Shown here: positions 34,693-44,182 of the stretch, piece after piece
How the letters are laid out: every line of letters starts with the position of its first letter
Position numbering within the stretch: the stretch's first letter is position 1
Source of the DNA: Bdellovibrionales bacterium
GTDB taxonomy: Bacteria > Bdellovibrionota > Bacteriovoracia > Bacteriovoracales > Bacteriovoracaceae
Direction: 5' to 3'
Length of the DNA: 47,680 nt
Assembly: GCA_018646675.1 (NCBI GenBank)
Contig: JABGUH010000002.1
Span: forward strand, 1-47,680
Program-made: the position numbers and the translations under genes
The notes under the pieces: model-generated
What the model was told of the DNA's origin: nothing
The model's database searches: none
Seen by the model: only the letters and a program-made list of their open reading frames with translations

Positions 34693-36459
34693 ATGCAAAA
34701 AATGATCAATTTGACACTTTTGGTTTCACTGTTAGTTGGTACTCTCTCCTGCTTCAAGAGTGAGGGAGATGGTAGTAAGAAAACTTTAAACATGGTGATC
34801 ACTGCCAAGGTAAAAGGGATGGATCCGATCTATGCCAATGATCGCTACTCCAACAATGAAATTGCTCGAGTTTATGAAGGCCTTCTAGAGTATCACTACC
34901 TAAAGCGGCCCTATGAGTTAATTCCTAATTTAGCCGATGGAATGCCGAAAGTATCTGCTGATGGTCGGGTTTATACATTTAAAATTAAGAAAGGTGTTCT
35001 CTTTCAAAATGATGTTGCATTTCCGGCCGGTAAAGGGCGGGAGCTAGTAGCAGAGGATTTTGTCTACTCTCTCAAGCGTCTGGCCGATCCCAAACTACAG
35101 TCTTTGGGCTGGTGGGTAATCGATGGCAAGATTAAAGGATTAAATGAGTGGCGAAAAAAGTATGCAGATCTTCCGAAGGTCGACTATGGCGAAGAGGTTG
35201 AGGGATTAAAAGTGATTGATCGCTACACCTTGCAGTTTACTCTAAGTAAAAACTTTCCACAGTTTCTCTACGCCTTGGCAATGCCTTTTACCTACGTTGT
35301 GGCCAAAGAGGTTGTCGATAAATATGGTAAGGAGTTTTTAAATCATCCGGTAGGAACTGGTGCATTTGTACTGCCGCGATTTGAGCAGAGTAACAAGATT
35401 GTCTACACTCGGAACCCAACCTTTAGAAAAAAACTATTTCCTAGTGATGCCAGTCCTGAATTTAAAAAACTGGGCTACTTGCAAGATGCCGGTAAGCCAC
35501 TTCCACTGCTTGACAAGTTAATTGTAAATATCATTATTGAGAGTCAGCCTCGTTGGCTTAACTTTCAAAAAGGGAAGGTCGACTATATTGGGATTCCTAA
35601 GGATAACTTTGACTCAGCGGTAATCCCAGGCAAGGGACTTGCTGATGATTTGTCCAAACTGGGAATCACTTTGAATATCACTCCATCGCTAGATGTGACC
35701 TATGTTGCTTTTAACCACGACAACAAACTATTTGATAACATCGCTCTTCGACGGGCAATGTCGATGGTCTATGATGTCGAGCGTGGAAACAAACTATTTT
35801 ACAACGGCACTGCTTTGGCCGCCCAGTCAGTTGTTCCTCCGGGGATTGCTGGCAATGTAAATGGATATGTTAATCCCTACCGTGGTCCAAATATCAACCT
35901 TGCCAAAAAGTTGTTGGCCGAAGCGGGCTATCCGAATGGCAAAGGGTTGCCAACTATTACTTACGATACTGCCTCTTCAACTGTTTCACGACAGCAGGGA
36001 GAGTTCTTTAAAAAGCAGATGGAGCAGATTGGGGTTAAAATTAAAGTTGTGACTAATCCGTGGCCAGAGTTTCAGCGTAAAATTACTAACCGAACGGTAA
36101 TGATCTACGGCATTGCTTGGGGTGCTGACTATCCTGATGCTGAAAACTTCTTACAACTACTCTACGGGCCAAACCGTTCACCAGGAGCAAATGGCTCTGG
36201 CTTTAATCACCAAACGTTTAACCAACTCTATAAGAGCGCTTCAATTATGCAGGATACCCCTGAGCGAACCGCCCTCTACGAGAAGATGAATCGCATGGCC
36301 GCTGAATTGGTGCCTTGGATTTTTGGAGTTCATCGTCAAAGCTATGTGCTGTTTCATGGTTGGTTGAAAAACTACATTCAGTCAGACTTTGATGCTGGTG
36401 TTGCTCAATACCTAGATGTCGATTTGGAAAAGAAGAAAGAGCTTAGAGCGGGAATGTAG
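34693..36459 (+). CDS. oppA: Peptide ABC transporter substrate-binding lipoprotein
   Basis: The 588-residue protein is a family-5 solute-binding protein that captures peptides in the periplasm for OppBCDF. It has a lipoprotein signal (MQKMINLTLLVSLLVGTLSC) and family landmarks: TLNMVITAKVKGMDPIYAND, ELIPNLADGMPKVSADGRVYTFKIKKGV and NVNGYVNPYRGPNINLAKKLLAEAGYP. It heads oppABCDF. GAGGG precedes the ATG. Ligand could be oligo- or dipeptides, so the opp name rests on operon shape. Confidence 0.92.
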   Translation: MQKMINLTLLVSLLVGTLSCFKSEGDGSKKTLNMVITAKVKGMDPIYANDRYSNNEIARVYEGLLEYHYLKRPYELIPNLADGMPKVSADGRVYTFKIKKGVLFQNDVAFPAGKGRELVAEDFVYSLKRLADPKLQSLGWWVIDGKIKGLNEWRKKYADLPKVDYGEEVEGLKVIDRYTLQFTLSKNFPQFLYALAMPFTYVVAKEVVDKYGKEFLNHPVGTGAFVLPRFEQSNKIVYTRNPTFRKKLFPSDASPEFKKLGYLQDAGKPLPLLDKLIVNIIIESQPRWLNFQKGKVDYIGIPKDNFDSAVIPGKGLADDLSKLGITLNITPSLDVTYVAFNHDNKLFDNIALRRAMSMVYDVERGNKLFYNGTALAAQSVVPPGIAGNVNGYVNPYRGPNINLAKKLLAEAGYPNGKGLPTITYDTASSTVSRQQGEFFKKQMEQIGVKIKVVTNPWPEFQRKITNRTVMIYGIAWGADYPDAENFLQLLYGPNRSPGANGSGFNHQTFNQLYKSASIMQDTPERTALYEKMNRMAAELVPWIFGVHRQSYVLFHGWLKNYIQSDFDAGVAQYLDVDLEKKKELRAGM

Positions 36460-36463
36460 CTAG

Positions 36464-37405
36464 GTGAATATCTATAGCTACACCTTCCGTCGTCTGCTCT
36501 ATGTGATTCCAGTCGTTCTCGGTGTTTCGCTGATCATTTTTGTGCTGTTTAATTTAGTGGCCGGAGATCCCACTGCGATTCTACTGGGGAAACATGCCAG
36601 TGCTAGTCAGATGGCAGAGCTACGGCATGAGTTGGGACTGGATCGTCCCTGGTTGGCGCAGTACTTTGATGTAGTTAGGTCCGCATTTACCTTCGACTTT
36701 GGTCGCTCATGGTCAACCAAACAGGAAATTTTTGAGATGATTAAGGCGGGAGCTATTCCCTCCCTAACTCTTTCGTTTCCAGCATTTTTTCTCTCTACTG
36801 TATTAGCGATTATCGTTTCACTGTTTGTCTCTTTCTATCGAGGTGGGGTAGTTGACCGGTTAGTGGTCTTTGTCTGTGTAGCACTGATGAGTATCTCCTC
36901 TTTAGCCTATATTTTATTTGGTCAGTGGTTTTTAGCTTACTATCTAGGACTATTTGAGATATCGGGTTATGAGTCAGGCTTTCCCTACTTTATCCCCTAC
37001 GTGTTATTGCCGATCATCATCTGGATGGTACTCTCGGTGGGGCCAGATGTGCGGTTTTATCGAACGGTTGTACTAGATGAGATCTATCAGGACTATGTTC
37101 GTACTGCTCGCTCCAAAGGGTTATCAGAGAGGGTGATCCTGTTCAAACATGTTTTAAAGAATGCGATGATTCCCATTATTACTTATGTTTTAATTAAAAT
37201 TCCATTTTTAATTCTGGGAGCACTACTACTGGAGAGCTTCTTTAGTATTCCTGGTTTGGGATCAATCACCCTAAATGCAATTAATGGATCTGATTTTCCT
37301 GTAATTAAAGCGATGACAATTTTAAGTTCGATTGCCTACATCCTTTTTAGTGTTTTTACTGATGTGATGTACTGCTTAGTTGATCCGCGTGTGAGGTTGA
37401 AATGA
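36464..37405 (+). CDS. oppB: Peptide ABC transporter permease (OppB/DppB)
   Basis: OppB is an inner-membrane permease of the peptide importer, 313 residues with six predicted helices. The EAA loop that docks to the ATPases is YVRTARSKGLSERVILFKHV. It opens YTFRRLLYVIPVVLGVSLIIF, typical of the family. The start is GTG 36464, four bases after the oppA stop. It overlaps oppC by four bases. Confidence 0.93.
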   Translation: MNIYSYTFRRLLYVIPVVLGVSLIIFVLFNLVAGDPTAILLGKHASASQMAELRHELGLDRPWLAQYFDVVRSAFTFDFGRSWSTKQEIFEMIKAGAIPSLTLSFPAFFLSTVLAIIVSLFVSFYRGGVVDRLVVFVCVALMSISSLAYILFGQWFLAYYLGLFEISGYESGFPYFIPYVLLPIIIWMVLSVGPDVRFYRTVVLDEIYQDYVRTARSKGLSERVILFKHVLKNAMIPIITYVLIKIPFLILGALLLESFFSIPGLGSITLNAINGSDFPVIKAMTILSSIAYILFSVFTDVMYCLVDPRVRLK

Positions 37406-38274
37406 GTAGCGCCAACGCTCCACAGATGTCCAAGTCACTTTGGCGTCACGCCTTAGACTCACTGAAAAAAGATCGCTATGCGATGATCGCTTTGGCAGTA
37501 GTCCTACTATACACGTTGATTGCCCTTCTCTCATCTATTGGGGTTCTTGGGGCAAATTGGTCACAAGAGGTGGGTGCCTCTTATGCAGCTCCCGATATGA
37601 ATAATATTTTTGGCACTGACATCTTTGGTCGTAGTGTCTTAGAGAAGACGATCAAGGGGACAGAGGTCGCCATGAGTGTTGGGCTGGTCGTAGCACTGAT
37701 CGCAATTGCGATTGGAGTAGTTGTTGGTGCGATCGCTGGCTATTTTGGTGGGCTGATTGACGAGTTGATCGTCTGGTTTTATACCACCTTCTCATCTATA
37801 CCAGGTATTATGTTATTGGTTGCGATAACGCTAATTATGGGCAAGGGAATAATCGCAGTCTATCTGGCCTTGGGATTAACTAGTTGGGTTCAATTGGCCC
37901 GGCTAATTCGTGGCGAGGTAATAAAACATAAGGATCGGGAGTATGTACAAGCCGCGTCTGCTATCGGTAGCAGCCACTTTCGCAAACTCTTTATTCATAT
38001 TATTCCTAATGTGATGCACATCGTGATTATCAATTTCTCTCTGCAATTTCAGTTCGCCATTAAGTCTGAGGTGATTCTCTCATACTTGGGGTTGGGAGTG
38101 CAGGGACAGCCTAGTTGGGGTACCATGATTGATGACGCCAAACTGGAGCTGGCCCGTGGGGTTTGGTGGCAATTGGCGGCAGCCACCTTCGCTATGTTTG
38201 GTGTAGTTTTGGCTTTTAATATCTTAGGTGATGCTTTACGAGATGCACTTGATCCCAAATTAAAGGGAAAATAG
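37402..38274 (+). CDS. oppC: Peptide ABC transporter permease (OppC/DppC)
   Basis: OppC is the second permease, 290 residues, with an N-terminal helix (about 28-50) and five more. HPLGTDIFGRSV-like motif appears as NIFGTDIFGRSVLEKTI. The EAA loop is YVQAASAIGSSHFRKLFIHI, and SEVILSYLGLGVQGQPSWGTM is a strong family match. It overlaps oppB (ATGA) and is followed by oppD after 15 bases. Confidence 0.94.
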   Translation: MSSANAPQMSKSLWRHALDSLKKDRYAMIALAVVLLYTLIALLSSIGVLGANWSQEVGASYAAPDMNNIFGTDIFGRSVLEKTIKGTEVAMSVGLVVALIAIAIGVVVGAIAGYFGGLIDELIVWFYTTFSSIPGIMLLVAITLIMGKGIIAVYLALGLTSWVQLARLIRGEVIKHKDREYVQAASAIGSSHFRKLFIHIIPNVMHIVIINFSLQFQFAIKSEVILSYLGLGVQGQPSWGTMIDDAKLELARGVWWQLAAATFAMFGVVLAFNILGDALRDALDPKLKGK

Positions 38275-38289
38275 AGGAAGAGGCTTTAT

Positions 38290-39279
38290 ATGGCAGATAA
38301 AATTTTAGATGTAAAAGACCTGGTGGTGCAGTTCAATACTGATCGTGGTGTTGTAACTGCAGTCGATGGAGTCTCCCTAGAGGTTTTCAAAGGGCGTACG
38401 TTGGGAATCGTCGGAGAGTCTGGTTCTGGTAAGTCTGTAACGGCCTTAGCGATAATGCGACTAATACCCCATCCCCCCGGTATTATCAAAAATGGCGTGG
38501 TTAAATTTCGTGGAGAGAGTCTCTTGGATAAAGAGATGGTGGATATGCGAAAAATTCGTGGCAATAAGATCTCGATGATCTTCCAAGAACCTATGACCTC
38601 ACTCAATCCAGTCTTTACTATTGGAAATCAGATTGAAGAGGTGTTAGAGCTGCACCAAAGTGATCTATCTAAAGAACAGCGCCACAAAAAAGCGGTGGAG
38701 ATGCTAAGTTTGGTTGGGATACCCTCACCTGAAAAAAGAATTAAAGAGTATCCGCACCAGTTATCAGGCGGAATGCGACAGCGAGTGATGATTGCCATCT
38801 CTTTGGCCTGTGAGCCTGATATTTTAATTGCAGATGAGCCGACTACTGCCTTAGATGTTACTATCCAAGCGCAGATTTTAGAGTTGATGAAAAAATTACA
38901 GAAAGAGCTAGGCATGGGGATTATCATGATCACCCATGACTTGGGAGTTGTCGCTGAAACCTGTGATGATGTAGCAGTAATGTATTGTGGTAAAATTGTG
39001 GAGCAAGGAACTGCAGATCATATTTTTAATAATCCGCGCCATCCTTATACCAAAGGATTGCTAGAGTCGATTCCCTCTTTTGATGCCACTACCGGTGATG
39101 CCAAGGATCGCTTGCCGACTATTGAGGGGATGGTACCCTCGCTGTTTGAGTTGCCTGAAGGGTGCAGTTTTCAGGATCGTTGTAGCAAGTGTATCTCTCA
39201 GTGTCGTCAGCCACAAGAGGTGCTGGCATTGAAGGAAGTGGCAACTGGCCATGCGGTCAGTTGTTTTAACCACTACTAG
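38290..39279 (+). CDS. oppD: Peptide ABC transporter ATP-binding protein (OppD/DppD)
   Basis: OppD is one of the two ATPases powering peptide uptake. The 329-residue protein has Walker [10 protein letters not shown]-loop [10 protein letters not shown], signature LSGGMRQRV and Walker [12 protein letters not shown]. The C-terminal Opp/Dpp-specific domain includes [15 protein letters not shown], the cysteine cluster common in these subunits. Gene order and length fit OppD. AGGAAGAGG lies upstream of the ATG. Confidence 0.95.
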   Translation: MADKILDVKDLVVQFNTDRGVVTAVDGVSLEVFKGRTLGIVGESGSGKSVTALAIMRLIPHPPGIIKNGVVKFRGESLLDKEMVDMRKIRGNKISMIFQEPMTSLNPVFTIGNQIEEVLELHQSDLSKEQRHKKAVEMLSLVGIPSPEKRIKEYPHQLSGGMRQRVMIAISLACEPDILIADEPTTALDVTIQAQILELMKKLQKELGMGIIMITHDLGVVAETCDDVAVMYCGKIVEQGTADHIFNNPRHPYTKGLLESIPSFDATTGDAKDRLPTIEGMVPSLFELPEGCSFQDRCSKCISQCRQPQEVLALKEVATGHAVSCFNHY

Positions 39280-39315
39280 TTTTTAGTGTAAAAGTTAGAT
39301 CAACCGGAGTTGATG

Positions 39316-40290
39316 ATGAGTTCAGAATATCTATTGGAAGTTCGACATTTAAGTAAAGATTTCCCGATCAAAGGGGGGATTTTCGGTCGTCAAGTTGGTT
39401 CGCTAACGGCAGTTAATAATGTCAGCTTTAAGGTTAAGCGCGGAGAGACTCTGGGACTGGTTGGTGAGTCTGGCTGTGGTAAGACGACCTTGGGCCGTTG
39501 TATTTTACGTCTACTGGAGCCAACTTCTGGTGAGGTTATCTTTCATGGCGATGATATTACTAAGTATAATGCCAAGCAGATGCGTGAGATTAGAAGAAAG
39601 ATGCAGATTATTTTTCAAGACCCTTATGCCTCACTTAATCCTAGAATGACTATTGGAGGAATCCTAACTGAGCCGCTTGTCATACATAATCTGTTCAAGA
39701 CTCAACAGGAGAAAACCAAGCGTCTATACCAACTATTAGACTATGTTCAACTACCAAAGGATGCTCTCAATAAGTATCCTCATGAGTTCTCTGGTGGACA
39801 GCGTCAACGAGTCTGTATTGCAAGGGCCTTGGCAGTAGAGCCTGAGTTTGTGGTTTGTGATGAGCCGGTCTCTGCATTGGATGTTTCGGTTCAAGCTCAA
39901 GTGGTAAACTTGATGATGGACCTGCAAAAGGAGCTCGGCTTAACCTATCTTTTTATTGCCCATGATCTAAAAGTTGTGGAGTATATTTCGAACAAAGTTG
40001 CTGTCATGTATCTTGGCAATAGTGTTGAGCTGGCCGAGGCGAGCGAACTCTATGGTAATCCTCGCCATCCTTATACTAAGTCTCTTTTTTCTGCCATTCC
40101 CAAGCCTGATCCCAATGCGAGTGGTGATAGGATTATCCTTGAGGGGGATGTGCCCAGCCCGATGAATCCTCCAACCGGATGTCACTTCCATCCTCGCTGC
40201 TGGCTGGCCAGTGATGAGTGTCGTTCCAGTTATCCCGAGAGTACGATCTATACTCCAACCCATGAGTATCGTTGCCATAACCCGCTATAG
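39316..40290 (+). CDS. oppF: Peptide ABC transporter ATP-binding protein (OppF/DppF)
   Basis: OppF is the second ATPase. It has Walker [14 protein letters not shown]-loop [13 protein letters not shown], signature [15 protein letters not shown], Walker [12 protein letters not shown], and the C-terminal [15 protein letters not shown] cluster of the family. I use ATG 39316, six bases after GGAG, giving [17 protein letters not shown] (325 residues); the ATG at 39313 and TTG at 39310 are too near. It ends the operon, with a gap of about 134 bases to the next gene. Confidence 0.95.
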   Translation: MSSEYLLEVRHLSKDFPIKGGIFGRQVGSLTAVNNVSFKVKRGETLGLVGESGCGKTTLGRCILRLLEPTSGEVIFHGDDITKYNAKQMREIRRKMQIIFQDPYASLNPRMTIGGILTEPLVIHNLFKTQQEKTKRLYQLLDYVQLPKDALNKYPHEFSGGQRQRVCIARALAVEPEFVVCDEPVSALDVSVQAQVVNLMMDLQKELGLTYLFIAHDLKVVEYISNKVAVMYLGNSVELAEASELYGNPRHPYTKSLFSAIPKPDPNASGDRIILEGDVPSPMNPPTGCHFHPRCWLASDECRSSYPESTIYTPTHEYRCHNPL

Positions 40291-40424
40291 AAACTTGCTA
40301 TAAGGGATTGACTCCTTAATTTATCTCTCCTCTTCGACCTCCTAGCAAAGATAGTCGGCAGTTTTTTCCCAATACTATAAATAAATACTCCTATTAGATA
40401 TACTTTATTTAACAGGAGTTGTTA

Positions 40425-41081
40425 TTGAGTTTCCCCATTATCGCTTTTTCCACTTACCTAAAAAATCTTAATCAGCCTAAGCTGATTAAGATTACTAAAA
40501 CGCTTTTAAAGAAATTGTACAAAACCACTTCGGCCAAACGTCGGGCCCGGCTAGTACATCAAGTGGTGGATAGTGAGATGAAGGATCTATTCAACGATTG
40601 TGCAGTAAAAAAGTTCGTTCGTTGTGGGGATGGTTGTGCTCACTGCTGCTACTCTCACGTGGCGATCACCTCTGACGAAGCTGATCTTCTGGCCCATAGG
40701 GTAATGGAGCAAGGGGTTGAGATTAACTACACTCGGTTGCAGCTACAACAGAAGGCCGGAGATAGTATTGAGGCGTGGAATCAGATTCCACACTCGATGC
40801 GCCGCTGTGTTCTGTTAGATCAGAGTGACTCCTGTATGGTCTATAGTGATCGCCCCTCTACATGTCGAATTAATAATGTTGTTAGTGAACCTGAACTTTG
40901 CCGTTTGGATCAGGGGGAGCGTCCCATTAGCCTGTTACTTACCGAGCGAGCCGATATGGCGATGATCGCTCACTATATTTACTCCAAACAGAGTAAAAAA
41001 TTAGTTACAGGGACTATTCCCCAGCTTTTGTGGCAATCATTACATCAAAAATCTGAGCAGGTTAGCTCACCAAGCCTATAA
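40425..41081 (+). CDS. YkgJ-type cysteine-cluster protein
   Basis: The product (218 residues from TTG 40425, with AGGAG six bases before) belongs to the YkgJ/UPF0153-like family. Its metal-binding cysteines are CGDGCAHCCYSHV, then SCMVYSDRPSTCRI. These proteins are thought to bind zinc or an iron-sulfur centre, and their function is unknown. A TTG at 40419 directly abuts the AGGAG and cannot be used. N-terminal 70 residues are Lys-rich and helical. It is not obviously tied to opp, 134 bases upstream. Confidence 0.85.
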   Translation: MSFPIIAFSTYLKNLNQPKLIKITKTLLKKLYKTTSAKRRARLVHQVVDSEMKDLFNDCAVKKFVRCGDGCAHCCYSHVAITSDEADLLAHRVMEQGVEINYTRLQLQQKAGDSIEAWNQIPHSMRRCVLLDQSDSCMVYSDRPSTCRINNVVSEPELCRLDQGERPISLLLTERADMAMIAHYIYSKQSKKLVTGTIPQLLWQSLHQKSEQVSSPSL

Positions 41082-41101
41082 AAAACAGCTAGTTATCCCG
41101 T

Positions 41102-41156
41102 TCTGAGTAAATACGTCAAGTTTTACTCTCAGAAGGTCGATAGGGTGAAATATAAT
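41102..41156 (+). promoter_or_regulatory. Upstream element and -10 of first giant secreted paralog
   Basis: An inverted repeat (GAGTAAA near 41105-41111, TTTACTC at 41122-41128) is followed by CTCAGAAGGTCGATA and a perfect -10 TATAAT at 41151-41156, about 55 bases before the ATG. There is no good -35. A related block lies ahead of the second paralog at the same distance, which supports function. Confidence 0.5.
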
Positions 41157-41210
41157 AGCTCCAAGCAGAGTTTGTTTAGAAGTTATACCTGATTTTGGGG
41201 AGTGGAATCT

Positions 41211-44024
41211 ATGAAATTGAATCTGAGTATCTCTCTTTTATCCTATGCTATTGCAGTGGTGATTTTATCACTATCTGCCACGCTCTATGCGAAGAGCTGT
41301 GAAGAGGGTGAGTATGATTGTCGCTGCATCTACACTTATCGAGAGGGAGGAACCAAGCATGGACGTAAATTGGTAGATGTGTATGAGAGTGATCATAAAC
41401 AATTAAGATTACTATCTGCAAAAGCCGCAGGGGGGTCGGTCTCCTCTGGGTGGAATCAGCCAACAATTGATGAGGATAGCCGCTTATGTCAGATTGAGAA
41501 GGGATATACTGAGTATCTCATAATTAAATATACTGGATTGCAAGATGATCTAACAAAACTGGACTCTGTCAGGAAGGAAAATACGATTGTTGCTGAGGTG
41601 CAGAGGCAGTGTCGGCTCGCTGCATTTACCCCTTTTGCCTCGATTCAAAATATTTCAAAACATATTTCACATATTAAAAAATTTGCTGGCTGGAAGGAGC
41701 CACTGCACTCAGTAGAGAATATCTGTACTAATCGGTTTGCGAAAGAGTTGAATAACCCCAAACTATTTTATCAAGGTGGAGCAAAGAAGGCGTTAGAATT
41801 TTGCAAGTGTCGTGAAGCTGAACTTCTTACCCCGCGATTTACTGTTAAGCAGTGTGAGGAGCTGCGTGATGAACGAGATGGGGTCGAGAGTGAATTTTAT
41901 ACAAAAATGTTGGTTCATTTAAAATTACTGCATAAAATCAGGGAGTATCATCAGTTAATGTCTACCATTGTGGAACCTGATGCTCTTAATAAGTGGGTTA
42001 ATAAAGGTACGAAATGCGGCTCAATTAATATACCTGAGTTTTCGCCTCTATTACCGGATGATAAATCTATTAAGCATGGAGGACCGCAGGCACTTAAAAT
42101 TTTCATGTCATATTTGGATAAATCTACTTTGATTAGTGATCGAGAGAAGGAAGGGCTAAAGATGATGGTGGAAGCAATTAGCCGAGTTCCTTTGCCTACA
42201 GATACGTTTACAATAGAGCACTTGAATAGAGAGCTTAGCAATAATCTACGCAAGGATTGTCAAAAATATAGCTATTATCTTAATGTTTACAATAAAGCGA
42301 CCAAAACAAGCACGCCGCCTGATATCTGTACACGCCATTATTTACGTCCAACCTTTAATCAGATCTTATCAGATCCAGAATTTTTTTATGATAATATGCG
42401 CCCATATGCAGATACTTTTTACTGTGAAACATTGCGCTCTGATTTAAAGGATATGGATAGTTATTTGCCAGAACATTTTAACTCTTGTCAAAAAAGTATT
42501 GCTGCGAATATTCCAAAAGTAGAGAGGGAAAAGTTCATTAAAAATGATGGCAAGGTACCTCTAAATAATTGTGCAGCATTAAAATCAGATTTTGATAAGA
42601 ATCCCACTTACCCCACTGATCGTCGCTCAATGGCGGATAGATTTGGCAATGGCAGACCTGACTATGGCTCCCCCCCACAAGAATTTTCATTTCACGCTGA
42701 CCTTGAAAATTATCGTAATGTTCCTGTGATAAGGGTGGCAGATGAAGATGTCAAGAGAGCGAAGGCAAAAGCAGGTATTCCTAGCGAAAATGCCGAAGCA
42801 GTGAGTAGTAAGGACACACCTTCGCCAATAAAATCTAATCCTGCTACTGGTAGTACGCAGGAGAGTACGGCCACTGCTGCTACTCCGTTGCCGATTACTC
42901 CTCAAAAAGGTGGCGCAACAGGTACTAATCAACAGAGTAATTCTGAGGCGAGAGCTGGTTATAGCAATACTTGGAATAGTAATCGAGGAGTAATGGCAAA
43001 TAGACCGTCCGCTGGTTCGAGCAGTAATTACTCCTATGATAACTCGACGGATAATAATCCTACGAGTGGTGAGAGTCGATATCGATCTCCAGGGCCAAAG
43101 GATCGAGCAGTTGATCGTTCCCCCAGTAGCAATCAGGGTGACGGTAGTGTTGCTGATGAGTTAAGGCGGATGCGAGAGGAGATGTCTGGTTTACGACGAG
43201 AGAAGAGTAGTGGCAGCTCTCAAGAGGAGAGTGAAATTCGAATGGCCAAGCTGGAAAAACAGATTAAAACTCTAAAGGATCAAATCAAGCAGCAGGATAA
43301 AGAAGAGAAGGCCAAGCCTGAAGTTGCGGCCCAAAAAAGAGAAAGGATAGATGCCCATCCAAGTATAAGTACCGCTCCATCGAGTGGAAAGAGCGCACTC
43401 TCACCATCCTCTCGTGGGACCGGTGGAAATATTGGAGGCGGTAGTAGCAGCTCACAAGGTGCTGCAAGTGGTGTAAGTAATAGCAATACAATAGCTGAGA
43501 GAGTTAGTACTGGTGGAGTGGCCAGTCCAGGTCAAGCAGCTATTGGTGGTGCGCCTGGCATAAGGCGTGGGATCGCCAGTAGCATGCCAGCACCAACAGA
43601 CATCCAAAGTCGGATATCGATGGTTCGCCAAGTTGTTAGTCAGAATCAAGCGTTAGATATGAGTGATTTTGGACTAAAATTGAAGGAGAATCCGCAGGCT
43701 TTTTATGAGCAGACTGGTGGGCGAGTTGTGGTCCATGATCAAGAGAATGGCCGCTCAGTCTACCGCGTGATGGAGTTTGTCATTGAAGGGGGAGTTCCAC
43801 GTCTACTGCCTAGCTCTATTCAAACGGTAGATTCGGAGCAGGTGTTGGATGAGCAGGGAGAAATCATTGAGGGAGACCCTACCACTATTAGCGTACTCCA
43901 AGAGCAGCATATTCGGGATGGATTGGCAGAGGAAAGTGGTCAGCAACCGATCTCTACTCCCCAAGAGCGTATGCAGCACGACGATGTCAAGAGTCAGCTA
44001 AGAGACGCCCTATCTGATCAGTAG
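41211..44024 (+). CDS. Giant secreted protein, tandem paralog 1
   Basis: I do not recognise this 937-residue family. ATG 41211 follows GGGGAG by eight bases and gives a signal peptide cut near LYAKSC. The mature N-terminal half has about 20 Cys in patterns shared with the next gene: CxCIYTYREGG, EFCKCREAELL, KQCEELRDERDG, CTRHYL, RPYADTFYCETLR. Residues about 500-640 are a Ser/Asn/Gly/Thr-rich linker, and 646-706 a charged coiled coil. After a Gly/Ser linker, a conserved C-terminal domain (about 800-900) holds MVRQVVSQNQ, DFGLKLKENP and GGRVVVHDQENGRSVYRVME. It is probably a surface or periplasmic structural protein. Confidence 0.85.
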   Translation: MKLNLSISLLSYAIAVVILSLSATLYAKSCEEGEYDCRCIYTYREGGTKHGRKLVDVYESDHKQLRLLSAKAAGGSVSSGWNQPTIDEDSRLCQIEKGYTEYLIIKYTGLQDDLTKLDSVRKENTIVAEVQRQCRLAAFTPFASIQNISKHISHIKKFAGWKEPLHSVENICTNRFAKELNNPKLFYQGGAKKALEFCKCREAELLTPRFTVKQCEELRDERDGVESEFYTKMLVHLKLLHKIREYHQLMSTIVEPDALNKWVNKGTKCGSINIPEFSPLLPDDKSIKHGGPQALKIFMSYLDKSTLISDREKEGLKMMVEAISRVPLPTDTFTIEHLNRELSNNLRKDCQKYSYYLNVYNKATKTSTPPDICTRHYLRPTFNQILSDPEFFYDNMRPYADTFYCETLRSDLKDMDSYLPEHFNSCQKSIAANIPKVEREKFIKNDGKVPLNNCAALKSDFDKNPTYPTDRRSMADRFGNGRPDYGSPPQEFSFHADLENYRNVPVIRVADEDVKRAKAKAGIPSENAEAVSSKDTPSPIKSNPATGSTQESTATAATPLPITPQKGGATGTNQQSNSEARAGYSNTWNSNRGVMANRPSAGSSSNYSYDNSTDNNPTSGESRYRSPGPKDRAVDRSPSSNQGDGSVADELRRMREEMSGLRREKSSGSSQEESEIRMAKLEKQIKTLKDQIKQQDKEEKAKPEVAAQKRERIDAHPSISTAPSSGKSALSPSSRGTGGNIGGGSSSSQGAASGVSNSNTIAERVSTGGVASPGQAAIGGAPGIRRGIASSMPAPTDIQSRISMVRQVVSQNQALDMSDFGLKLKENPQAFYEQTGGRVVVHDQENGRSVYRVMEFVIEGGVPRLLPSSIQTVDSEQVLDEQGEIIEGDPTTISVLQEQHIRDGLAEESGQQPISTPQERMQHDDVKSQLRDALSDQ

Positions 44025-44075
44025 AGTTATAATAACTATTCCCCTTCACTCTGTGTGCGAATCGGTTGGTAACAG

Positions 44076-44125
44076 AGTAAAACGCTAAAGTTTATTTCTC
44101 AGAAGTCGATAAGTTGAGGTGTAAT
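44076..44125 (+). promoter_or_regulatory. Upstream element and -10 of second giant secreted paralog
   Basis: GAGTAAA (44076 on), AAAGTTT, CTCAGAAG-TCGATA and TGTAAT (44120-44125) repeat the order and spacing of the block ahead of the first paralog. One base is missing between CTCAGAAG and TCGATA. The -10-like box is 58 bases before the ATG at 44183, versus 55 in the first copy. Confidence 0.45.
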
Positions 44126-44182
44126 TGTATCCATGCGGATTTTCACTCAACGTTATGCATGGATTTTGTGGGAGCTAGGCTG

